Positions 53,435 to 62,428 of a stretch of 64,000 nt of DNA are shown here, piece by piece. The position numbers were made by a program, and so were the translations under genes. Location: contig JBCCPJ010000014.1 in assembly GCA_039024895.1 (NCBI GenBank), forward strand, positions 15,774-79,773, given 5' to 3'. The stretch comes from JAJDOD01 sp039024895 (GTDB lineage Bacteria > Pseudomonadota > Alphaproteobacteria > Rhodobacterales > Rhodobacteraceae). The stretch's first letter is position 1. Every line of letters starts with the position of its first letter. The notes beneath the pieces were generated by a model that was given only the letters and a program-made list of their open reading frames with translations, had not been told where the DNA came from and did no database searches.

Positions 53435-53795
53435 GGGCGCACTCAGAATACACCCAAGAGTGTTTCCCTGCAAAGTCGGCCTTGTCCGCACAGGGGGCAG
53501 TCGTTCAGCTCAATTTCTACAGTTAGCATTGAAAGGCGTTGTGAACTCCACACAGCGTGCCCCAGCGAATTTGAAGCGGGGTTCGACCCGGCCGCTTGCT
53601 CTTTATACGCAAGGTACCCACCGGATCACGCTTATGGGCGCAATTTCACCGCCGCCAAACAGCCGCGTCAGCAGTTAGACCTGGAATCTTTGGCCCAGCC
53701 AAACTGAAGCAAAATCTAAGTCTGCGAATTTAATCCCGGTCGAATGGCCGGGGTTGCCGTTAACGCCCAAATTGAGAAATGGACCTACCCTAATG
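53435..53795. other. Gap between the hypothetical gene and the sulfatase operon
   Basis: No gene is supported in these 361 bases. A plus-strand frame open to 53707 (ending AKQPRQQLDLESLAQPN) lacks a start signal and a recognisable domain. CCCGG...CCGGG at about 53733-53750 is a weak hairpin near the end of the sulfatase operon. Confidence 0.35.
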
Positions 53796-55322
53796 CTAAG
53801 CCATGCCGACTTGGGTTCGGATTGGACTCGCGTCGTCAGGTCGGCTGTCAATGTAACCTATTAGCTTTGAGCGAAGGGTGGCTTGCTTGGGATCATCGAA
53901 CAGATTTGAGGTTTCGTTGGGATCGGCCATCATGTCGTAAAGCTCACCTGCGCCCGACTGCTGGTCGATTGTGAGCGTGTGCGTCTTTGTCCGTACGGTC
54001 CGCAGGCTCAGGCCGACACCCGCGCGTGTTGGCAGGAGTTCCCATTCGTTCAAAGCGAACTCACGCGTCGCGGTCTCGGTTTCGATAAGGGGTCGGAGCG
54101 ATGCACCATGCTGGGTCTGAAGGGCGTCGGCATTTCCGTAGTCTAAGAAGGTTGGTCCAAGATCGAGAGTGGAGACAGGCGCGTCCACTTTCTTGGCCAC
54201 TGGAACGCCGGGGCCACGCACGATCATCGGCACGCGCAGCAGGCCGTCATAATGCATAGGACCCTTCAAGATCAGCCCATGGTCTCCCAACCAATCGCCG
54301 TGATCGGAGATGTAGATGACTATGGTGTTCTCAGAAAGGCCAGCCTCGTCCAGTGCGATCAGAATACGGCCCACGTTATGGTCGATCAGAGCAATCTGCC
54401 CATAGGTATTGGCGATGATTTCGCGGAGCTGCTCATCGGTTTGTTCACCGATCCGGCTGTAGGACTTTCGTATTTCCGCGTCTTTCCTGTCGCCTTCAGG
54501 TTCCGCCGTGAGAACCTGTTCATGCCACCAAGGGCGGCCTTCAAACGTTCGCCTGCGGTGCTTCGGCAAATCAACCTCGGCCGGGTCGTGCAGGCGAGAC
54601 CAAGGCTCAGGCGCGTCAAACGGATGGTGCGGGTCGGGGAAGCTGACCCAGGTGCAAAACGGCTCGGCCCCGCGCCCATGCTTGAGCCATTCGATGGTTC
54701 GGTCAGCGGTCCATGTGGAGTTATGCCAGGCGACCGGCAGCTTGGAATGCCATGTCTGCGCGGCATCTTTGGTGTCGCTGGCGTTCTCGCGGTAGCGCGC
54801 GTTCTTCTCGTCGCCGCGCCCATCGGCGTAAAACCAGCGCTCGTAGTGCTGCCCATGTGGCGGCTTCTCGGGAAGGAACCAGTTGTGCCCGACGAGCATT
54901 AATTCAACATGGTTGAAACCCATGTAAGGGCCGAACCAAGTTTCTGGATACTGGGCGGAAGACTTGAGGCATTCCGGCGTGCCCGTTGCCTCGAACGTGT
55001 GGAAGGTCGAGAAATGCGCTTTGCCGAAGAACGCAGTTTTATAGCCAGATGCGGCCAACGCGCCTGCAAAGCCCTTTTCGCCGACCTTGGGATCAAGATC
55101 GATCCCATTGTCATGGACGCCGTGGGTCCGGCAAAGCTGTCCGGTCAGGATGGACGCGCGCGCGGGTTGGCAGACGACCGTTGGCGTAATGCAGTTTGAA
55201 AAATGCGTGCCGTCGGCGGCAAGCTGATCGAGATGCGGCGTCTTGATATTCCGACCTTCGAATCCAAAGCAATCGGCGCGGTGTTGGTCAGCGGAGATCA
55301 GCAAGATGTTCGGTCGCGTCAT
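53796..55322 (-). CDS. Cytoplasmic type I sulfatase
   Basis: A 508-residue alkaline-phosphatase-fold sulfatase. The formylglycine site is in VVCQPARASILTG (CxPxR, residues about 50-62), which needs oxidation of the Cys by a formylglycine-generating enzyme not in this window. Metal ligands are in LLISADQHRADCFG (residues about 6-19) and IYISDHGDWLGDHG (residues about 337-350). There is no signal peptide. Its ATG overlaps the tctA stop (ATGA), so the sulfatase is the last gene of tctC-tctB-tctA-sulfatase. A phosphonate monoester hydrolase, which shares the fold and motif, is an alternative. Confidence 0.85.
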   Translation of the reverse strand: MTRPNILLISADQHRADCFGFEGRNIKTPHLDQLAADGTHFSNCITPTVVCQPARASILTGQLCRTHGVHDNGIDLDPKVGEKGFAGALAASGYKTAFFGKAHFSTFHTFEATGTPECLKSSAQYPETWFGPYMGFNHVELMLVGHNWFLPEKPPHGQHYERWFYADGRGDEKNARYRENASDTKDAAQTWHSKLPVAWHNSTWTADRTIEWLKHGRGAEPFCTWVSFPDPHHPFDAPEPWSRLHDPAEVDLPKHRRRTFEGRPWWHEQVLTAEPEGDRKDAEIRKSYSRIGEQTDEQLREIIANTYGQIALIDHNVGRILIALDEAGLSENTIVIYISDHGDWLGDHGLILKGPMHYDGLLRVPMIVRGPGVPVAKKVDAPVSTLDLGPTFLDYGNADALQTQHGASLRPLIETETATREFALNEWELLPTRAGVGLSLRTVRTKTHTLTIDQQSGAGELYDMMADPNETSNLFDDPKQATLRSKLIGYIDSRPDDASPIRTQVGMA

Positions 55323-56893
55323 GGGGCTGGCTTTCTGAGGCTAAAGGCAACGACACCGACCGCAAGGACCATGAAGGCGAGCGCAATCGGGTTGTTGAAA
55401 AGGAAAAACGGATCGGCCCCGGTGGCGGCGAAGGCTTGCCGCGCTGTGGCTTCGAGGTTCCCACCGAGAATAAATGCAATCACAAAGGGTAGCGGCGACA
55501 TGCCGATTCGGCGCATGGCGTAGCCGAGGAAGCCGAAGAACAGCGTTATCCAGACGGCGACCATTGAGGTCTCTTGGACGTAGATCGCAGTGAGCGTCAG
55601 CAAAAGGACGATCGGCAGCAGCCGCACTTTCGGAATGCGCGCCATGATACCGACCCACCGCATGAAGATGCCGCCGATGGTCCAATTCAGGCCGTTGGCG
55701 ACAAACATCGTCGTGAAAAGACCAAAGGCAATGACCATCTCCGGATTAAGGGCCCCTTCATTGATCCCGCCGCCGAGCTGAAAAACTGACGGGCCCGGAT
55801 TGAAGCCACCGATGGAGTCCATCGCAAGGATCAGGAACACAGCCGCTGCGTTGCCGGGTATGCCAAGTGAAAGCACCGGGATCAGGTTCGCGCCTGAAAC
55901 GGAGCTGTTGGCCGCTTCTGTCGCGGCAATGCCTTCGGGTGCGCCTGTACCGAAATCAGGCGCATCTGCTGGTCTGTTCTTCTCATAGCGACGCCTGGCG
56001 ATGGTATAACCGAGTGTCGCCGCCAGGGTCGAGCCGACGCCGGGCAATGCACCGATTGAGGTGCCGATTAATGCTGAGCGTCCAATCGTGGGGAGTAAGC
56101 GGGGCAAGTCCGCTTGCCTACTCGTAACCTGTGCCTTGGCTTGCTTGGGCGGTCTTCTTTGTTTCTCACCTTGGTATATGTCTTCCAGCGCTTTGAACAC
56201 TTCGCCGAGTATCAGAACGCCGAGGATTGCGCCTGCAATCGGGATACCTTCTGCAAGCGCGGGCAGGTTCAATGTCAGACGTGGATAGAAGTCTTCGCCG
56301 GTTGCGACCATCGCCGCCAGCAGCCCGAGGCCCATTGAGACAATGCCCTTACCAACGGAGTCGCCGATCACTGAGGCTATGAACGCCAGTGACAGAATGA
56401 GAAGCGCAGTTTTCTCCGGGAGATCAAGGTAGCTTTCAACAAGGATGGCGAGGAAAGGCGCACAGACCACCAGAACAATGTCCGAAAATGTATCCCCCGA
56501 TGCTGATGAGAAATGCGCGATACGCAAAGCACGCCGTGCTTCGCCTTTTTGCGCCATGGGGTAGCCATCGAGCGTGGTCATGAAGGCGTCTGGTGTGCCA
56601 GGCGTGTTGAACAGGATTGCTGGTACGGCCCCACCGACGGTCGCTCCTTTCATGATGCCGATAAGAAAGCCCAGCACGGGCAACAAAGCGTCAGCCGAGT
56701 ACCCAAATATTGAGATTAGGATTGGCAGCGAAATGGCCATGGCCATGGGTCCGGCAAGGCCCGGTGTGGCTCCCACTGCAATGCCCAGAAGGAACCCGAA
56801 AAGGACCATGAGCAGCACGATGGGCACACCGAGCAAGGGGTCTGACTGAAAGACAGCTAGAAAGCCCGCGACGATATGGTCCCAGACGCCCAT
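55319..56893 (-). CDS. tctA: Tripartite tricarboxylate transporter large permease, TctA
   Basis: A 524-residue membrane protein with about twelve segments. The TctA signatures are GVAVGATPGLAGPMAMAISLPIL-like (read as FLLGIAVGATPGLAGPM, residues about 34-50), IALPGVGST-type GALPGVGSTLAATLGYTIA and the later EAANSSVSGANLIPVLSLGIPGN loop. ATG 56893 overlaps the tctB stop (TGATG). It is the channel component of a TTT secondary uptake system for organic acids. Confidence 0.92.
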   Translation of the reverse strand: MGVWDHIVAGFLAVFQSDPLLGVPIVLLMVLFGFLLGIAVGATPGLAGPMAMAISLPILISIFGYSADALLPVLGFLIGIMKGATVGGAVPAILFNTPGTPDAFMTTLDGYPMAQKGEARRALRIAHFSSASGDTFSDIVLVVCAPFLAILVESYLDLPEKTALLILSLAFIASVIGDSVGKGIVSMGLGLLAAMVATGEDFYPRLTLNLPALAEGIPIAGAILGVLILGEVFKALEDIYQGEKQRRPPKQAKAQVTSRQADLPRLLPTIGRSALIGTSIGALPGVGSTLAATLGYTIARRRYEKNRPADAPDFGTGAPEGIAATEAANSSVSGANLIPVLSLGIPGNAAAVFLILAMDSIGGFNPGPSVFQLGGGINEGALNPEMVIAFGLFTTMFVANGLNWTIGGIFMRWVGIMARIPKVRLLPIVLLLTLTAIYVQETSMVAVWITLFFGFLGYAMRRIGMSPLPFVIAFILGGNLEATARQAFAATGADPFFLFNNPIALAFMVLAVGVVAFSLRKPAP

Positions 56894-57432
56894 CAAACAT
56901 CGCCGTTGGGAGGTAGGATCAAGTCTTCGAACGGGAGATCATAGAGAAGCGCGATCACGATCGCCGCAAGAAAGCCGATAACGAAGTCCCTCGCGGAAAA
57001 ACGCCGGGAGGCCAAACCCGTCAGCCAACCGATCATAACCGTGCCGCCCAGAAGAAATCCGATGTAGTTCCAAGGCGGCGTTGAGCGAAGTGGACGGTAG
57101 CCGGTCTCTGTAAAGCTTGCCACAACTGGGCCGGCATACCGCATCAGACCCAACGAAATCGCGAACAGCGCAATTAGGCCGAGAATCCAGGATAGGTTCT
57201 GCTGCGTCAGGGAACTGCTTTCCTTTGGGCGCAGCAGGATCAGCACAGCCCCTAAAGCGATAACCGCGCCCGCCACGGTTGGGCCAAGCGCGTCGCCAAT
57301 GACAAACTTGCGCCGCACCGTTTCAACGATACCCGTGCCGGTGTCCAAAGGCACCCAGACAAAGAGGAGGACAGCGGCGAAGACTAAAAAGAACAAGGCC
57401 AGCCAAAGTTGCGCAGAGGCTCTGGGTTTCAT
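56893..57432 (-). CDS. tctB: Tripartite tricarboxylate transporter small permease, TctB
   Basis: A 179-residue protein with four membrane segments (LALFFLVFAAVLLFVWVPL, PTVAGAVIALGAVLILL, LSWILGLIALFAISLGLM, IGFLLGGTVMIGWLTGL) typical of TctB. It lies between tctC and tctA in the standard TTT gene order and its stop overlaps the tctA start. Sequence conservation in this family is low; the assignment rests on length, topology and position. Confidence 0.88.
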   Translation of the reverse strand: MKPRASAQLWLALFFLVFAAVLLFVWVPLDTGTGIVETVRRKFVIGDALGPTVAGAVIALGAVLILLRPKESSSLTQQNLSWILGLIALFAISLGLMRYAGPVVASFTETGYRPLRSTPPWNYIGFLLGGTVMIGWLTGLASRRFSARDFVIGFLAAIVIALLYDLPFEDLILPPNGDV

Positions 57433-57459
57433 TGGCTGGCCCTTCTTAGGCTCAAAAGG

Positions 57460-58410
57460 CTATTGTGCGGCATCCATCAGCGCACCTGCCGCCTCAAAGT
57501 CAGCGGCCATGAGCGCATCAAGTTCCGCGCCCTGAATGTTGATCGCTCCCCCGAACGCCTTGCCAATCATGCCTGCGGCCTTGCCGGACTGGGTCGCCTC
57601 CACAATCGCTGCTGTGATGGCTTCACGTGCTGCCGGGTCCATGCCGCCGGGAGCGACGAAAACGAAGTAACCGTCCGCACTGAATTGAACGCCGAGATCG
57701 CCGAAAGTCGGCGCATCGGGCGTCTGGACTAAAGGCGCCGACAGCGCGGAAGCGAGATTGACCAAATCGCCAGACTCGACACCCTTGCGCTGGATGCCAG
57801 CCATGAAGCCAAGGTCCATGTCCCCTGCCTGCACACCATCCATCACGGCGCGGCCGCCACGGACCTGGACAATGTTGAATTCGACGTCTTGTGCATCACC
57901 GAGCAGGAAAGCGAGGTCAGAGAGCTTTGGTGACATGGTCCCAAACCGAAGGTCCCCACCCTTGGCGTCGGCGATCATGTCTTCAAACGACGTCCAACCT
58001 TTGTCCGCCTTGGCCACGACCGCCATCTGGAACCCAGCGGTTGTTGTGAGCCCCGTGTACCCATCTGGTGTCACGCCAGCGCCTTTCGCCGCGGCCGCAT
58101 TGTAGCCCAGCGATTCGGTGACGATGAGCGCGATGGCGGTGCCGTCAGCGGGCATGTCCTTGAGCGCAACAAGGGCATTCACGCCGCCCTTGCCGGTCAC
58201 CTGTTCTGGGATGATCTCCCACCCGGTTGCCTCTTGAATGTCATCGGCAATGAGGCGTGCTTGAGTGTCAGCACCGCCGCCGGCGGCAAAGGCGATCATC
58301 ATTTTGATCGGCCCTTCCGGCTTCCAGCCGTGGCCGTCCGCCAAGGTCGACGTAGTCGCCACAACAGACAGCGCCGACGCCGCCACGATCGTTTTTAGAA
58401 AATTCCTCAC
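57460..58410 (-). CDS. tctC: Tripartite tricarboxylate transporter substrate-binding protein, TctC
   Basis: A 316-residue periplasmic binding protein with a signal peptide (RNFLKTIVAASALSVVATTSTLA) and the Bug/TctC fold: GPIKMMIAFAAGGGADTQARL, VTGKGGVNALVALKDMPADG and FVAPGGMDPAARE. GTG 58410 follows GGGAGGAGTTATC, a perfect Shine-Dalgarno sequence; the longer frame to 58605 overlaps marR. First gene of the minus-strand operon. The ligand is unknown but genetic linkage to two sulfatases suggests a sulfated organic anion. Confidence 0.9.
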   Translation of the reverse strand: MRNFLKTIVAASALSVVATTSTLADGHGWKPEGPIKMMIAFAAGGGADTQARLIADDIQEATGWEIIPEQVTGKGGVNALVALKDMPADGTAIALIVTESLGYNAAAAKGAGVTPDGYTGLTTTAGFQMAVVAKADKGWTSFEDMIADAKGGDLRFGTMSPKLSDLAFLLGDAQDVEFNIVQVRGGRAVMDGVQAGDMDLGFMAGIQRKGVESGDLVNLASALSAPLVQTPDAPTFGDLGVQFSADGYFVFVAPGGMDPAAREAITAAIVEATQSGKAAGMIGKAFGGAINIQGAELDALMAADFEAAGALMDAAQ

Positions 58411-58457
58411 GATAACTCCTCCCAGAATTCGCTTGGTTTCAAGGATCCATAATTTTG

Positions 58458-58469
58458 TTGACCTGTCAA
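58458..58469. promoter_or_regulatory. Candidate MarR operator between tctC and marR
   Basis: TTGAC-CT-GTCAA is a perfect 12-base palindrome in the 82-base divergent region between the tctC and marR starts. MarR proteins commonly autoregulate and repress a divergent operon through such palindromes. Short and unverified. Confidence 0.45.
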
Positions 58470-58492
58470 ATTGTTTCGGCGAGCCTGTCGGT

Positions 58493-58957
58493 ATGTACAC
58501 GCAACCACGCTCAAGCCTTAGATCGCCATCCTCATTCGTGACGTTCCGGCTGGCCAAGCTGCAAGCCAGCCTAAACGCGCAAGCAACGGGCCTACTGAAA
58601 GCCAATTCTGGTCTGTCGCTCGTAGAATGGCGACTGATTCAAATATTGCGCATGCACAAGAGCGCATCGCTTTCCGAGATTGCGCGCATAGTTCAGATGG
58701 ACAAAGGCCAACTGAGTCGCAAGATCAAAGCGATGGTTGAAAAGGGACTGCTGCGAACGGAAACCGACAAGCAGGATCAACGGGTTCAGCATTTGAAATT
58801 GACCGCCGCGGCAAAGCGGTTAAGCGAAAAGATGATGCCAACCATGGAGGCTCGGCAAGCCTTGCTTCTGGCGGATATCTCGGCGGATGATCTCGCCACG
58901 TTTTACGAGGTTGTAGACAAGCTCGATAAAGCTTCGAAACAGAGAAATATCGCATGA
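58493..58957 (+). CDS. MarR family transcriptional regulator
   Basis: A 154-residue winged-helix regulator. Helix-turn-helix residues are in KSASLSEIARIVQMDKGQLSRKIKAMVEKGLL (residues about 60-91), followed by the wing TETDKQDQRVQHLKLT and dimerisation helices. ATG 58493 is selected as it gives MYTQPRSSLRSPSS and the usual length; the frame upstream is inside tctC. It overlaps the following sulfatase start by four bases (ATGA). Likely controls both divergent operons in response to a substrate or product. Confidence 0.88.
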   Translation: MYTQPRSSLRSPSSFVTFRLAKLQASLNAQATGLLKANSGLSLVEWRLIQILRMHKSASLSEIARIVQMDKGQLSRKIKAMVEKGLLRTETDKQDQRVQHLKLTAAAKRLSEKMMPTMEARQALLLADISADDLATFYEVVDKLDKASKQRNIA

Positions 58958-60384
58958 CGTCGAACATGCTCGTGATCATGTCGGACGAGCATCAGGCGCG
59001 TGCGATGCGGTGCGCAGGGCATCCGTTCGTCCAGACGCCAAACCTCGATGCGCTGGCGGCGCGCGGTACCCGTTTCACCAATGCGTATACACCAAGTCCC
59101 ATATGCGTGCCCGCGAGGGCGAGCTTTGCCACCGGGCTCTATCCGCACCAAACGCGGCTCTGGGATAACGCGATGCCCTATACCGGCGCGATCCGGGGAT
59201 GGGGACATGCGCTGCAGGACAAGGGCGTGCCCGTCGAAAGCATTGGCAAGCTTCACTACCGGGCAGTGGAGGATCCAGCAGGCTTCGATGTGGAACACAT
59301 TCCCATGATGGTTGCCGGCGGCGTGGGCATGGTCTGGGCAAGCATCCGCAACGAAGACGAACGCATTCGTGGCCCGGGGCGTATGCTGGGCGACTACATC
59401 GGCCCCGGAACGAGTAGATATACAGACTACGACGCGTCAGTGGTTGAACACGCGCAAAAATGGATCGCGGACCACGCGGAGGACACAGAGCCCTGGTGTC
59501 TCTATGTCGGGCTTGTGGCACCACATTTTCCGCTGGTCGTTCCGCAGGAATTCTACGACCTCTACCCTGCGGAAGTCTTGCCGCCGGTTAAGCTACACCC
59601 TGACGATGGACATCCCCGTCACCCGTGGGTTGAGAAACAAAACGCATTTATGGATAGTGAACGCCAGTTCAAGGATGCTGATGAACGCATAGCGGCGATG
59701 CGGTCTTACTACGGGCTGTGCACATGGCTCGACTTGAATATTGGCCGAATACTGGGCACTTTGGCGGATAACGGGCTCACGGAAAGCACAACCGTTGTCT
59801 ACACGTCCGATCATGGCGACAACGTGGGTGCACGCGGACTTTGGGGCAAGTCGAACATGTATGAGGAAAGCGCCGCGATTCCGATGATCATGGCCGGGCC
59901 CGAGACCCCCGTTGGAACGTGCAAAACACCTGTGAGCCTTCTCGATCTCTCCGTCACCATCGCCGCGCATTTCGGGGCGGCCTTTGAGGCGGCAGTGGGG
60001 ACAAGTAGCCTTGCCGACATTGCCAAAGAACCGACCGATGCAAACCGCATCGTTTTCTCGGAATACCACGCTGCCGGTGCGGTTTCAGGTGCATTCATGT
60101 TGCGGAAAGGTCGCTGGAAGCTGATCCACTATGTGGGGTTTGAAGATGAACTCTTCGATCTCGAAAATGACCCAGGGGAGTTGGATAACCGGGCCAGCGA
60201 CCCTTCATGTGCGGACGTACTGAAGGAGCTGCACACCGAACTAGCCTTGATCTGCGATCCTGTCGAAACCGATGCATTGGCGTTTGAGGATCAGGCGAGT
60301 TTGATCGCAAAATATGGCGGCAGAGACGCAGCACTCAGGCTTGGTGCCCCCGGTGCAACGCCGCCGCCCGAGCCAGCGAAATGA
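58954..60384 (+). CDS. Cytoplasmic type I sulfatase, second copy of the locus
   Basis: A 476-residue sulfatase, distinct from the one at 53796. Formylglycine motif ICVPARASFATGLYP (CxPxR, residues about 51-65), metal ligands MLVIMSDEHQARAM (residues about 5-18) and VVYTSDHGDNVGARGLWGK (residues about 281-299). The C-terminal part, GLWGKSNMYEESAAIPMIM, resembles choline-sulfatase-type enzymes. No signal peptide. ATG overlaps the marR stop and its own stop overlaps the MBL gene start, so marR-sulfatase-MBL is one tightly coupled operon. Confidence 0.87.
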   Translation: MTSNMLVIMSDEHQARAMRCAGHPFVQTPNLDALAARGTRFTNAYTPSPICVPARASFATGLYPHQTRLWDNAMPYTGAIRGWGHALQDKGVPVESIGKLHYRAVEDPAGFDVEHIPMMVAGGVGMVWASIRNEDERIRGPGRMLGDYIGPGTSRYTDYDASVVEHAQKWIADHAEDTEPWCLYVGLVAPHFPLVVPQEFYDLYPAEVLPPVKLHPDDGHPRHPWVEKQNAFMDSERQFKDADERIAAMRSYYGLCTWLDLNIGRILGTLADNGLTESTTVVYTSDHGDNVGARGLWGKSNMYEESAAIPMIMAGPETPVGTCKTPVSLLDLSVTIAAHFGAAFEAAVGTSSLADIAKEPTDANRIVFSEYHAAGAVSGAFMLRKGRWKLIHYVGFEDELFDLENDPGELDNRASDPSCADVLKELHTELALICDPVETDALAFEDQASLIAKYGGRDAALRLGAPGATPPPEPAK

Positions 60385-61229
60385 AGCTGATAATACTCGG
60401 ATCCGGCTCCCCGGAAGCCTATGCGCGCCGGGCGTCGAGCGGATATTTGATCGAGGTCGGGAAGGATACCATCCTCTTCGACTGTGGTGGCGGCGTGTTC
60501 GACAATCTGTTGCGGTCCGGACGGTTTCCCTCCGAGATCACCCATATCGTTTTTTCGCATCTTCATTCCGATCACATGATGGACTATGCACGCCTGGTCC
60601 ATGCCGCGTGGGACGAAGGAGCCGCGCCGGTGAAGGTATTTGGACCGGCGCCAATAGCGGCCATCACCGAAGGGTATTTTGGCGCGAACGGAGTTCTGTC
60701 CCATGATCTTCGCGCCCGAACCGAATTGCCGCAAAGCCAAGAGGTATGGGTCGCGCGCGGCGGCTCCTTGCCGCGGCCATGGCCAGCTCCCATCGTCACG
60801 GAGATTGCCGCAGGCGAGGTCATCCAAGGGAATGGGTGGCGGATTGAATCCTGCGCGGCCCCCCATGCGCAACCGCTGCTCGAGTGTATAGCTTTCGCGC
60901 TGACGCATGCAGATAGGAAGTTCGTCTATTCAGGGGATGCCGGGCTGTGTCCCGCCGTGGAAGCGCTCGCCAAGGACGCAGAGTGCCTGTTGCATTGGTG
61001 CTACCGCCTCGACGGTGAACAAGCGTCAAAGAATATGACAGCACTGACCCCAACGCCGTCAGAGATTGGAGCAATGGCAAAGCGTGCGGGGGTCCGGCAA
61101 TTGGTTCTGACGCATTTTCGAAAACACATGGATGATCCGGCGTCATATGCTTCGGCGGAACTCCATGCCTCAACTGCATTCGGAAGCCCCGTTAGTGTCG
61201 CGGAGGACCTACAAACCTTCGACCTGTAG
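60381..61229 (+). CDS. MBL-fold metallo-hydrolase
   Basis: A 282-residue metallo-beta-lactamase-fold hydrolase of the RNase Z/arylsulfatase (AtsA)-like branch. The zinc-binding motif is VFSHLHSDHMMDY (HxHxDH, residues about 56-68), with further ligands APHAQPL, YSGDAG and LTHFRKHM. No signal peptide. It follows the sulfatase with an ATGA overlap. It might hydrolyse an ester or lactone freed from the desulfated substrate, or be a second sulfatase-type enzyme; this is inference. Confidence 0.85.
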   Translation: MKLIILGSGSPEAYARRASSGYLIEVGKDTILFDCGGGVFDNLLRSGRFPSEITHIVFSHLHSDHMMDYARLVHAAWDEGAAPVKVFGPAPIAAITEGYFGANGVLSHDLRARTELPQSQEVWVARGGSLPRPWPAPIVTEIAAGEVIQGNGWRIESCAAPHAQPLLECIAFALTHADRKFVYSGDAGLCPAVEALAKDAECLLHWCYRLDGEQASKNMTALTPTPSEIGAMAKRAGVRQLVLTHFRKHMDDPASYASAELHASTAFGSPVSVAEDLQTFDL

Positions 61230-61572
61230 GGGAGCGCCGATGAACCGTAAAGATGCCGTGTCCAAGAACAGGATGGAACAAACCACCCTGAACGAGCGAT
61301 AGCCCAGTAGCCAGCGTTTTCACAACTGGCGACCAAAACAGATTGAAGTTTCCCGGCTTCGCGGATACCCATTGTGTGAAATTGATTGTTGTTCAAATGC
61401 TTCGAACATGGAGTCCATGCCCGGCGACTTCCAGCGTCCGTACTCCAAAAGCCAGATGACTGTATAACTCGGTGTCATTTTTGCTTCTGCATTGCTCGTG
61501 CGCGACGCGACTGTGTAGGCAGACTTAACGTCCCTTCAGTCGACGGCGTCAGAGTAACACCTAGCTTTCAAT
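61230..61572. other. Gap between the MBL gene and the lipase remnant
   Basis: I see no gene, RNA or clear repeat in these 343 bases. Possible frames are short and lack ribosome-binding sites. Confidence 0.4.
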
Positions 61573-62230
61573 TTACTCCCAAGACCTTGGAAGCTTTGTG
61601 TCGAACGCCTTGAATGCCAATGCCCTCTCGTAGTCACTCATCGAGTAATCGATGCCTTTTTCGACGCTTGCTGGTATCAGCTGTCCCATCGCACCCAGCC
61701 GACTGAAACCTGCTTCATTCGGCGGCAATCGTGTTACAAAACCATCTGCTCGGCAAATATTCAGAACTCGATTTTCGTTTTTAAAGCGATTTTTGCCACG
61801 CTTTACGCCAGGAGAGGGGAAAACAACCGCTGGAGCATTTAGTGTGACACCAAAAAATTGCACAGAGGCGTCACCAGGGAAGTGGCCAAAAACAAATTTG
61901 ACTTTTTACTCTTTGGTAAATGCATAAATCCGTTGCACACTCCGCAGGAACCCTTTGTGAAACCTTTGTCCATAGTTTGATTTGGCCGTATCGTACGTAT
62001 CAAATTTCTTGCCAAGCTCGTCGACGACGTCAAAGTTCTTGATCCAATCCGACATTTCATTTGTGCCGGTAACTCAAAGTATCTTTTATTTGATAATGAA
62101 AGCTTGCGTATCCTTTTTGTCAAACTGACTGGCAACCGAGATCCTCTAAATATATTCCGTCCCATCGCTAAGGCAGCAGCTAATCTTGATAAGCTTTGCA
62201 CATCCCCCGATTTTGAATTTCACCCTTAAA
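61573..62230 (-). pseudogene. Decayed class 3 lipase (alpha/beta-hydrolase)
   Basis: Joined across frames, the minus strand spells a class 3 lipase: SQFDKKDTQAFIIK, TLSYR then GTNEMSDWIKNFDV (one base missing at about 62066 where YRGTNE is expected), HKGFLRSVQRIYAFTKE, a TAA at 61906-61908, then VKFVFGHFPGDASVQFFGV and LNAPAVVFPSPGVKRGK. In intact lipases the nucleophile elbow is GHSLGGA; here it reads GHFPGDA, with TTC (61879-61881) in the place of the Ser codon. Further stops lie upstream of 62066. ATG 62055 (MSDWIKN) is therefore a false start inside a dead gene. Same strand as the DUF2235 remnant about 200 bases upstream. Confidence 0.65.
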
Positions 62231-62428
62231 GGTCTCCTAGCACGAGTTTTGGCGATATCATTCGATATGCGTCTTCCGCTCTTGAAAAGGGTCTTTAGCG
62301 CTTAGACGACTTTTCTGATTAGACGCACAAGTAAGATTTCATTTCACTAAGATTCGAGACGGCAGTCGCGGCCGGACGATCAGGAACAGACGGGTGCAAC
62401 GGCAAATCTGGATAAGCCGTTCGCGGTC

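Noticed and set aside
53327..53707. Plus-strand 126-codon frame
   Set aside because: Mostly antisense to the hypothetical gene at 52658-53434, with no start signal and no domain.
61839..62201. Minus-strand 120-codon frame starting MQSLSRLAAALAMGR
   Set aside because: It is a chance mixture of frames of the decayed lipase; only its first dozen residues correspond to the original protein.
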